64,000 bases of DNA from Pseudothioclava sp033100795 (GTDB lineage: Bacteria; Pseudomonadota; Alphaproteobacteria; Rhodobacterales; Rhodobacteraceae): NCBI RefSeq assembly GCF_033100795.1, contig NZ_JAWLVI010000004.1, positions 186,001 to 250,000 on the forward strand. Direction: 5' to 3'. A program made the position numbers and the translations under genes. Of this stretch, positions 16,710 through 23,029 are shown piece by piece; within the stretch, counting starts at the first letter, position 1; the number at the start of each line of letters is the position of its first letter. The notes under the pieces are model-generated. The model made no database searches. It worked only from the letters and a program-made list of their open reading frames with translations, and was not told the origin of the DNA.

Positions 16710-16871
16710 CTACTTTGGCAGGTAGCCGTTTTCTTTCAGATAGGTAGTCAGCAGCTTTTCTATCAGAGAGGTTAGAGACCTCTGGTCATCAGCCGCGGCC
16801 TTATCAGCGACCTCCTTGAGGCTCGGTGTGATACGCAGGTTGATTTGCGTGCTTTTGAGTTCTTTTGCCAT
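16710..16871 (-). CDS. Small ribbon-helix-helix DNA-binding protein (53 aa)
   Basis: ATG at 16871 gives MAKELKSTQINLRITPSLKE..., a 53-residue protein ending ENGYLPK. The QINLRI strand followed by two helices (SLKEVADKAAADD, RSLTSLIEKLLTTYLKENG) is the Arc/CopG ribbon-helix-helix pattern with the typical RSLTSLIEKL second helix. Such proteins are autorepressors, antitoxins or plasmid copy/transfer regulators. No toxin partner is adjacent. Codons are AT-richer than the neighbours and the gene sits inside the scar between two truncated genes, suggesting plasmid or mobile-element origin. The promoter carries repeated GTATATAC motifs immediately upstream. Confidence 0.75.
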   Translation of the reverse strand: MAKELKSTQINLRITPSLKEVADKAAADDQRSLTSLIEKLLTTYLKENGYLPK

Positions 16872-16873
16872 TT

Positions 16874-16929
16874 TGTATATACAATCGCTTTACATCTTAA
16901 ATTCAATCGTATATACATCACATATACAC
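16874..16929 (-). promoter_or_regulatory. Promoter/operator of the small RHH gene
   Basis: On the minus strand TTGAAT (-35, plus-strand 16901-16906) and TGTATA (-10, 16878-16883) are separated by exactly 17 bases. The -10 overlaps the palindrome TGTATATACA (16874-16883); related copies GTATATACAT (16909-16918) and CATATACAC (16921-16929) lie further upstream. Spaced short repeats are typical RHH operators. The predicted transcript start falls at or next to the ATG, implying a leaderless message. Confidence 0.55.
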
Positions 16930-17005
16930 CGCAAGCGGCTCTAATCAGCGGTTGCAACGCCGACTAGAGCCTCACCACCACCTGATCTACAGAGGAGATC
17001 TGATT

Positions 17006-17222
17006 ATGGCTGAACAGAGCAGTATCACCCTTGCTGGCGGCATCAAAGCGCCTGCGCGGCGCGTGGACGAGGCGCCGATCGGGTCAATGTGCTGCATTTC
17101 ATGTCCGCCAACCTGCCCTTGCTGGGCGACGCAACTCCGGGGCGGACGGCCCGCGCGGTGGACAGGCTGATCACGCTCACGCTTGCGCGGGTTTTACAGC
17201 TGTCCGGGCAACGGGGCGACAG
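17006..17222 (+). pseudogene. Broken reading frame in the scar region, function unknown
   Basis: An ATG at 17006 with AGGAGATCTGATT ahead begins MAEQSSITLAGGIKAPARRV, but this frame degenerates into a Cys/Pro-rich tail ending at 17170. From about 17080 another plus-strand frame looks more protein-like (NVLHFMSANLPLLGDATPG, then ARAVDRLITLTLARVLQL) up to about 17215. This suggests a frameshifted or deleted gene. I do not recognise the family. It ends where the truncated metallophosphoesterase begins. Confidence 0.35.
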
Positions 17223-17717
17223 TCAGCCAAGGTGCCGCGCGTGGACATCGGTCGTGTGATGCGGCCGGAGCTTGCGGTAATGCTCGCGCTCGACGCGGAT
17301 GCAGCGGAAGTCATTCATCCGCTCCATCGCCTCGGCGCCATTGCGCCCGCGATTGCCGCCGAGCATCATGTCGGTCCAGAGCGTGCAGCACAGGAGCCGG
17401 GTGCGGCCGAGGATGATCTCGTGCTGCTGCACAAAGCGGGCGCCCATCCCCTGCGCGATGGCCTCGAGCTTGTCCTCGCGGTCGAGCCGCCCGTCGTAAT
17501 AGTCGTGGTTGCCCGGAAAGATGCAGACCTTCGAAAGATTGATGTGTTGGCCGATGCTTGCCAGCGCATATTTCCAGCGCACATGGGCCTTGTTGCTCAG
17601 GTCGCCCGCGATCAGCAGAAGATCAACCCCCGAGAAATCCGCGTTCGCCAACGGGTCCTTTCCGGCCTCTTGCCAGAAGTCGTGATGCAGATCCGCGAGG
17701 ATCAGGATTTTTGGCAT
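17223..17717 (-). pseudogene. Metallophosphoesterase, C-terminally truncated
   Basis: Starts MPKILILADLHHDFWQ at 17717 and shows the calcineurin-like phosphoesterase blocks D-x-H (ADLHHD, about 8-13), GDLSNK (about 36-41) and GNHDYYDG (about 65-72). The frame ends after about 164 residues at ARHLG-stop, before the usual downstream VVTHHAP-type metal ligands. The stop arises where homologues would continue with Trp-Leu, coinciding with the right edge of the scar DNA. It therefore lacks metal-binding histidines and is probably inactive. Confidence 0.7.
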
Positions 17718-18120
17718 CGTGCGGGGCCTCTCCGGTTCCGCACTTAGCGGGACCGTCAGAAAACCGGAGACCGCCGGCAAAGGCAAGGTGTCGTCACGAA
17801 CCGCAATTCGGCCTTTGGCACCGCCGAGCCATCACGGCTTTCTCATGCCCTGCTGAACGAAAGTCCCTTGGCACTCCAGCAACCAAGAGACCGGCAGTTC
17901 GCTTCACGCCAGAGAGAGGCGGCCAAAACGACATTCGCCCGCACCGGCCTCGGTTCGGGCGACACGTGATTTCAATGGCTTATAGAATTTTACCCGATTC
18001 CGGGGGAACCCGGCCCTATTTAAGCGCGACTTTCGCCCGAACTGCGTCCTGCGGCACTAAACCCAGATCTCGGGAAGAACTTAGCCTTCCACGGGAAAAA
18101 CTTAGGTGACTTTAACAGGC
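17718..18120. other. 403-bp gene-free intergenic stretch
   Basis: Between the truncated phosphoesterase start and the end of the complex I subunit gene. No frame with a domain, no RNA gene seen. The promoter of the phosphoesterase should lie at its left end. Confidence 0.5.
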
Positions 18121-18432
18121 TTAGTGCGTCCAGTTCGCACGGCGGCCCGAGGCGAAGTTCTCGCCGTAGCCCATCGGGCGGATGTTTGCCTTACGCTTGT
18201 GACCTTCGGTCACGACGTAATCTAGACCGTTCTCTTTGGCATAAGCCTCGGCGGCCTCGCGGCTTTCGAACTTCAGGCGGATCTGCGACTGGGTATCGCC
18301 CGAGCTGGTCCAGCCCATCAGCGGGTCGATCTCGCGCGCTTCGGCCTGAGCAAAATCAAGATACCAGAGCTTGGTTTTCGCCTGACCGGACTGCATCGCG
18401 TTACGGGCCGGTTGATAGATGCGAGCGCGCAT
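18121..18432 (-). CDS. ETC complex I subunit, NDUFS4/NuoQ-like
   Basis: 103 residues of the ETC complex I conserved-region family, homologous to mitochondrial NDUFS4. It begins MRARIYQPARNAMQSG and contains WYLDFAQAEAREIDPLMGWTSSGDT, IRLKFESREAAEAYAKENG and a C-terminal KANIRPMGYGENF. In alphaproteobacteria it is a stand-alone accessory subunit of NADH:quinone oxidoreductase at the cytoplasmic arm. The start was chosen for GAGGACGACCC upstream and family N-terminus. Confidence 0.88.
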   Translation of the reverse strand: MRARIYQPARNAMQSGQAKTKLWYLDFAQAEAREIDPLMGWTSSGDTQSQIRLKFESREAAEAYAKENGLDYVVTEGHKRKANIRPMGYGENFASGRRANWTH

Positions 18433-18532
18433 GGGTCGTCCTCCTGAAAGTCCCGCCTTTTCTAGTGGATCATCGCGAAAGCGCAAGTCCCCATTGCCTG
18501 CCTGCGGCGATTGCGCCCGCAAATAAAGGGGT

Positions 18533-18587
18533 GGCTGCCGACCGGGCGGGGGAGCGAGGGGTGGGGTGGGTGCGCCGGTCGGCAGCC
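18533..18587 (+). other. 11-bp hairpin with G-quadruplex-capable loop
   Basis: GGCTGCCGACC (18533-18543) pairs perfectly with GGTCGGCAGCC (18577-18587). The 33-base loop contains five G-runs (GGG, GGGGG, GGGG, GGGG, GGG) separated by 1-5 bases, which meets the G4 pattern. It lies 100 bases upstream of the complex I subunit start and immediately before the LexA site of uvrB. No known RNA family is recognised. Confidence 0.55.
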
Positions 18588-18602
18588 CTATGCTGCTTGC
18601 CC

Positions 18603-18617
18603 GAACAATATAGGAAC
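18603..18617. promoter_or_regulatory. LexA (SOS) box upstream of uvrB
   Basis: GAAC-N7-GAAC (GTTC-N7-GTTC on the other strand), the direct-repeat SOS box of alphaproteobacteria. It is 152 bases before the uvrB ATG, with an AT-rich stretch between. UvrB is a classical SOS gene. Confidence 0.7.
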
Positions 18618-18768
18618 AACCTCACTCTTTGCGCAACAGAAAGAATCCATAACCAACTGACTTAAAATATAAAATTTTCACCATAGATTCATTTTCCATT
18701 AACTTCCCCTGCCCCCTTGAAAGAGAACGAAAAGAGATCAACTATACCGGCAACGAAAGGCTGGCAGG

Positions 18769-20946
18769 ATGCCCCACAACAACACCAACGCCCCGTCCGA
18801 GCGCCCCGATGTTCTGACCCGCCCCAAGCTTGAGGGCGGAAAACGCTTTGTTTTGAAAACGGAATTTTCGCCTGCAGGCGATCAACCGACGGCGATTGCG
18901 GAACTGACAGGCGGGATTTCTTCGGGCGAGCGCGACCAAGTTTTGCTGGGGGCAACCGGCACGGGCAAGACGTTCACCATGGCCAAGGTCATCGAGGAAA
19001 CGCAACGCCCCGCGATCATTCTGGCCCCGAACAAGACCCTCGCCGCCCAGCTATATGGCGAGTTCAAAGGCTTTTTCCCCGATAACGCGGTCGAGTATTT
19101 CGTTTCCTACTACGACTATTACCAGCCCGAAGCCTATGTCGCGCGCACCGACACCTATATCGAGAAAGAATCGCAGATCAACGAACAGATCGACCGGATG
19201 CGCCACTCGGCCACCCGTGCGCTGTTGGAGCGCGACGATGTGATCATCGTGGCCTCGGTGTCATGCATCTACGGTATCGGCAGCGTCGAGACCTATTCGG
19301 CGATGACGCAGGATTTGCGGGTAGGCGATCTGCTGGAGCAGCGCAAATTCCTGTCGGAGCTGGTCGCACAGCAATACAAGCGCCTTGATGCGGCGTTCCA
19401 GCGCGGCTCGTTCCGCGTGAAGGGCGACACGGTAGACCTGTGGCCCGCCCACCTTGAGGATCGCGCCTGGCGGTTTTCGTTCTTTGGCGAGGAACTGGAG
19501 GCGATCACCGAATTCGACCCGCTGACAGGCAAAAAGACCGACAGCTTCGAGGTGATCCGTATCTATGCGAACTCGCACTACGTCACCCCGCGCCCGACGC
19601 TCCAGCAAGCGATCAAGGGGATCAAGGTCGAGCTGCAGCACCGGCTGAAGCAGTTGAATGACGAGGGAAAACTGCTTGAGGCCCAACGCCTTGAGCAGCG
19701 CACGAACTTTGACCTCGAGATGCTGGAAGCCACGGGCGTGTGCAACGGGATCGAGAATTATTCGCGCTATCTGACGGGGCGCGCGCCAGGCGAGCCGCCG
19801 CCCACGCTTTTTGAATTCATTCCAGATCAGGCTATTGTTTTCGCAGACGAATCCCACGTCACAGTGCCGCAGATCGGCGGCATGTATCGGGGCGACTATC
19901 GGCGCAAATCGGTGCTGGCCGAGCATGGCTTCCGCCTGCCCTCTTGCACTGACAACCGCCCGCTGAAATTCGAGGAATGGGACGCGATGCGGCCGCAGTC
20001 GGTCTTTGTCTCGGCCACCCCCGCCGCGTGGGAGATGGAACAGGCTGGCGGTGTCTTCGCAGAACAGGTGATCCGCCCGACCGGCCTTCTGGACCCTGTG
20101 GTCGAGATCCGCCCGGTCGAGACACAGGTCGATGACCTGCTCGACGAAATCCGTATCGTCGCCGCCAAGGGGCTGCGGGTGCTGGTCACGACGCTCACCA
20201 AACGCATGGCCGAAGACCTGACCGAATATCTGCACGAACAGGGCATCCGCGTGCGCTACATGCACTCGGACATCGACACGATCGAGCGGATAGAGATTTT
20301 GCGCGACCTGCGGCTTGGCGCGTTTGACGTGCTGATCGGCATCAACCTGCTGCGCGAAGGTCTGGATATTCCCGAATGCGGGCTGGTGGCGATTCTCGAT
20401 GCCGACAAAGAGGGCTTCCTGCGCTCGGAAACCTCGCTGATCCAGACCATCGGGCGCGCCGCACGCAACGCCGACGGGCGGGTCATCATGTATGCCGACA
20501 GGATTACCGGCTCGATGGAGCGTGCCCTCGCCGAGACCAACCGCCGCCGCGCCAAGCAAATCGCCTATAACGAGGAACACGGCATCACGCCGCAAACCGT
20601 GCGCAAGAATATCGAGGATGTTCTGGCGGGCCTCTATAAAGGCGACACCGACATGGCGCGCGTCACCGCCAAGGTTGAAAAGCCGCTGGTCGGCAGCAAT
20701 CTGGCCAGCCACCTTGACGCGCTGCGCACCACGATGCGCAAGGCCGCCGAGAACCTTGAATTCGAAGAAGCCGCTCGCCTTCGGGATGAAATCAAACGCC
20801 TTGAGGCGGTTGAGCTTGCGGTGGCTGATGACCCGCTTGCCCGTCAGTCCGCCATCGACAGCGCCGCCGAGGCAGCGGTTGCCGCGCGCGGACGCTCGAC
20901 CGCCGGACGACCGGGGCAGCGGGGCGGTTTCAAGAAAAGACGCTAA
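18769..20946 (+). CDS. uvrB: Excinuclease ABC subunit B
   Basis: 725 residues. UvrB is the damage-verification helicase of nucleotide excision repair, loaded by UvrA and recruiting UvrC. Walker A GATGTGKT (61-68), the beta-hairpin YYDYYQPEAYVARTDTYIEKE (about 114-135), FADESH, ATPAAWE, the helicase motif VI region QTIGRAARN and a C-terminal UVR domain (LEFEEAARLRDEIKRLE, about 662-678) are all present. Length is normal; the final GQRGGFKKRR tail is basic. A LexA box upstream predicts SOS induction. Confidence 0.98.
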   Translation: MPHNNTNAPSERPDVLTRPKLEGGKRFVLKTEFSPAGDQPTAIAELTGGISSGERDQVLLGATGTGKTFTMAKVIEETQRPAIILAPNKTLAAQLYGEFKGFFPDNAVEYFVSYYDYYQPEAYVARTDTYIEKESQINEQIDRMRHSATRALLERDDVIIVASVSCIYGIGSVETYSAMTQDLRVGDLLEQRKFLSELVAQQYKRLDAAFQRGSFRVKGDTVDLWPAHLEDRAWRFSFFGEELEAITEFDPLTGKKTDSFEVIRIYANSHYVTPRPTLQQAIKGIKVELQHRLKQLNDEGKLLEAQRLEQRTNFDLEMLEATGVCNGIENYSRYLTGRAPGEPPPTLFEFIPDQAIVFADESHVTVPQIGGMYRGDYRRKSVLAEHGFRLPSCTDNRPLKFEEWDAMRPQSVFVSATPAAWEMEQAGGVFAEQVIRPTGLLDPVVEIRPVETQVDDLLDEIRIVAAKGLRVLVTTLTKRMAEDLTEYLHEQGIRVRYMHSDIDTIERIEILRDLRLGAFDVLIGINLLREGLDIPECGLVAILDADKEGFLRSETSLIQTIGRAARNADGRVIMYADRITGSMERALAETNRRRAKQIAYNEEHGITPQTVRKNIEDVLAGLYKGDTDMARVTAKVEKPLVGSNLASHLDALRTTMRKAAENLEFEEAARLRDEIKRLEAVELAVADDPLARQSAIDSAAEAAVAARGRSTAGRPGQRGGFKKRR

Positions 20947-21076
20947 TCAAACCCTTGTCATTCTTCGACAATCGGACTAAACGCCCCGCTCTGATCGGAA
21001 TCGGGCGTGGCGTCATGCGAGTTCCTCTACCGGTTTAGAATCGTTCTGACGATTTTTTTCTTCTGCCCGAACTTCC

Positions 21077-21090
21077 TTGATCTGCGTCAA
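21077..21090. promoter_or_regulatory. FNR/Dnr-type box before the CRP/FNR gene
   Basis: TTGAT-CTGC-GTCAA, one base from the perfect palindrome and within the FnrL/Dnr consensus TTGAY-N4-RTCAA. Centred about 62 bases before the regulator ATG. It suggests autoregulation or control by FnrL. Confidence 0.6.
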
Positions 21091-21145
21091 AGCGTCGCAC
21101 AATCCTACCGCTATTTTAGCATTCCGAGACTCACGGAGACGCACA

Positions 21146-21847
21146 ATGCAACCGAATCTGTTTGCCGCGAGTAACAAGTGTCCTGTTTTGTCCAAGGCTT
21201 CCAGCGGGAGCCGCGATTACCTGATAAAACACGCGCGCATGCGGCGTTTCGAGCGGGGGGAGTCTATCTTCCTGCACGAGGACGAGGCGGCGAATTGTTA
21301 TGTGCTCGTGAACGGTTGGGTCAAACTTTACCGGATCATGCCCTCGGGCGCCGAGGCGGTGATGCGGATGCATACATCCGGCGAGACCATCGGTTTCGCC
21401 GATGCGCTGCGCGGCGGCACCTATCAGACCGGCGCGGATGCGGCCTCGGAATGTATCGCGCTTGAGGTTCCGGCGGCCGCGATCCGCGCGACGATCGCGA
21501 AAGACCCCGAGTTCGGAGCCATCATGCTGACCAACAGCTTCGAGCAGATCGACGCGCTCTCCGAGCAGATCGAGACGCTAAAATGCCTGTCGGGGATGCA
21601 GCGCGTGGCGGCTTTCCTGCTGCAACACGCACGCAAGCGTCAGGAACGCCTGATCGTAAGTCTGCCCTATGAAAAGGGGTTGATGGCGGCCTATCTTGGG
21701 ATCAAACCCGAAAGCCTGTCGCGCGCCTTGTCCAAGCTGAAAGCTTTTGGGGTCAAATCCTTTGATGACGGGCTGGAGATCACCGATCCGGACGCGATCC
21801 ACGAGTTGATCCACTCCACCATGAACGAGTTGCGCAAAGGAGCGTGA
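21146..21847 (+). CDS. CRP/FNR-family transcriptional regulator
   Basis: 233 residues. It has an N-terminal cyclic-nucleotide-binding-like sensor (about 25-140; YLIKHARMRRFERGESIFLHEDEAANCYVLVNGWVKLYR), a dimer helix and a C-terminal HTH. The recognition helix KPESLSRALSKL has the E-x-x-S-R signature for TTGAY half-sites. The Cys residues are scattered and do not form the FNR [4Fe-4S] cluster pattern, so it is not classical FNR; a Dnr/NnrR-like nitric-oxide or redox regulator is more likely, but the signal is unknown. The start was chosen for CACGGAGACG and family N-terminus. An FNR-type box lies upstream. Confidence 0.85.
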   Translation: MQPNLFAASNKCPVLSKASSGSRDYLIKHARMRRFERGESIFLHEDEAANCYVLVNGWVKLYRIMPSGAEAVMRMHTSGETIGFADALRGGTYQTGADAASECIALEVPAAAIRATIAKDPEFGAIMLTNSFEQIDALSEQIETLKCLSGMQRVAAFLLQHARKRQERLIVSLPYEKGLMAAYLGIKPESLSRALSKLKAFGVKSFDDGLEITDPDAIHELIHSTMNELRKGA

Positions 21848-21940
21848 TCGCGGCACCCTGAATTCCTCGCACGACCGGCGCGCAATTACGCGTGAGACTC
21901 CGTTCGCCCAAAGGCATCTCGGCCAACCAATAAGACAACC

Positions 21941-21954
21941 CTGACTTGCGTCAA
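21941..21954. promoter_or_regulatory. FNR/Dnr-like box before the unknown 170-aa gene
   Basis: CTGAC-TTGC-GTCAA deviates from TTGAC-N4-GTCAA at one position only. It lies 60 bases before the ATG at 22014, a common activator distance. Confidence 0.5.
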
Positions 21955-22013
21955 ATCAACGCATTGCATCGCGCGTTGAGATACTATTTTCAAAAATTCT
22001 TTAGGCGCGCCGA

Positions 22014-22526
22014 ATGAATCGATTGAACCAGACGCTATTTTTTACGCACCCGAAGGGACGCACATTTTCTGTGCTGATTTCAGAGTGCCTTTTGGGCGAG
22101 ACCGGCCTGCTTGACTACATGTGGGAAGCTCACCCCAGCGACATTGCCGCGGACGACACGGGGTCAGCGGCAGGGCTGGTATGCCAATCGCTTGTGCCGA
22201 CGCCGAGCGGGTCTCTTCAGCAGGCACTCGATCTGATCTGGGTTCCACGCGAACAGCTTGTGGAATTTGCCAGCAATCCTCCCTCGCCCGCGCTGTGCGA
22301 AACGCTTGTCCGGCGCGCGCGGGCGCATCGCTCCGAGGCTTGCCCGAACGGGCATCAGGTCTTCGCCAGCGTCCTTTTGCCAATCGGCACCACACTCGAG
22401 ATGCTGGCGCAAACGGCAGACGGCACGCCGCTCAAATTGCGCGGGGCGCTGCAAACACGCGCCGCCCCCGCCAAAGGCTGGAGCCTGCGCGCCTTTGCCG
22501 CCACCCCCACGGCACTCGCCCGCTAG
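22014..22526 (+). CDS. Hypothetical protein, putative FNR/Dnr-regulon member
   Basis: 170 residues, no recognised domain, no signal peptide or membrane span. Begins MNRLNQTLFFTHPKGRTFSVLISECLLGETGLLDYMW; two later Cys lie in ALCETL and EACPNG. The upstream FNR/Dnr-type box and the adjacent CRP/FNR gene suggest expression under low oxygen or nitric oxide. Third-position GC is like the neighbours. Function unknown. Confidence 0.7.
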   Translation: MNRLNQTLFFTHPKGRTFSVLISECLLGETGLLDYMWEAHPSDIAADDTGSAAGLVCQSLVPTPSGSLQQALDLIWVPREQLVEFASNPPSPALCETLVRRARAHRSEACPNGHQVFASVLLPIGTTLEMLAQTADGTPLKLRGALQTRAAPAKGWSLRAFAATPTALAR

Positions 22527-22534
22527 CTGCCGGC

Positions 22535-22852
22535 CTAGAAATCGGCCATCACCTCATACATGACCGGTTCGAAATGGCGGCAGAGCTGCCCGATTTTGCG
22601 GTTACGCTCGATCATCTCGGGGGTGCGCAGCATCGCCTGATAGTCGCCGCGCTTTTCCCATTTCGAATAGTTCGCAATCCGCGTCTGCGCATCGTTCATA
22701 TGCAGCCCTGCGCCAAGGAAACCGGGCTGGCGGCTGATACAATTATCATAGGCATCTTGCAGCGCCTCCATCAGCTCGCTCGCGGTAGCTGGTGTCATCT
22801 CGAAGGTGCAAATCACCGTCTGCCCGTTGAAATCTTTGGAAATTTCCGTCAT
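22535..22852 (-). CDS. Antibiotic biosynthesis monooxygenase (ABM) domain protein
   Basis: 105 residues with one ferredoxin-like ABM domain: VICTFEMTPATASELMEAL, ISRQPGFLGAGLHMNDAQTRIANYSKWE and the terminal RHFEPVMYEV. Such proteins are cofactor-free monooxygenases, heme-degrading enzymes or quinol oxidases; the substrate cannot be told. GGAGGACATCC precedes the ATG. It converges with the unknown gene (8-base gap). Confidence 0.8.
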   Translation of the reverse strand: MTEISKDFNGQTVICTFEMTPATASELMEALQDAYDNCISRQPGFLGAGLHMNDAQTRIANYSKWEKRGDYQAMLRTPEMIERNRKIGQLCRHFEPVMYEVMADF

Positions 22853-22958
22853 CTGGATGTCCTCCTTTCCCCCATGCTCGCACAGCCGGGCGGAAAATCA
22901 AGACCCGCCATGCGGCGAAGGCAACAGTCTGCGACAAAACCTCCTCGCAAGGGTGCAA

Positions 22959-22990
22959 AATCCCGCTTTATCCTCGCACAAAGCGGGATT
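22959..22990 (+). other. Perfect hairpin in the yjbH leader
   Basis: AATCCCGCTTT and AAAGCGGGATT (11 bp) enclose a 10-base loop, about 40 bases before the yjbH start. There is no clear T-run on the plus strand, so it may be a leader structure or attenuator rather than a simple terminator. Confidence 0.4.
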
Positions 22991-23029
22991 CCGCGCTAAA
23001 GACTCGGCAAAGTATTATGGGGGTGCGCT

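Noticed and set aside
18533..18587. Considered as SRP RNA or 6S RNA
   Set aside because: Lacks the conserved SRP tetraloop/asymmetric-loop sequences and 6S architecture; only a single stem with G-rich loop is visible.
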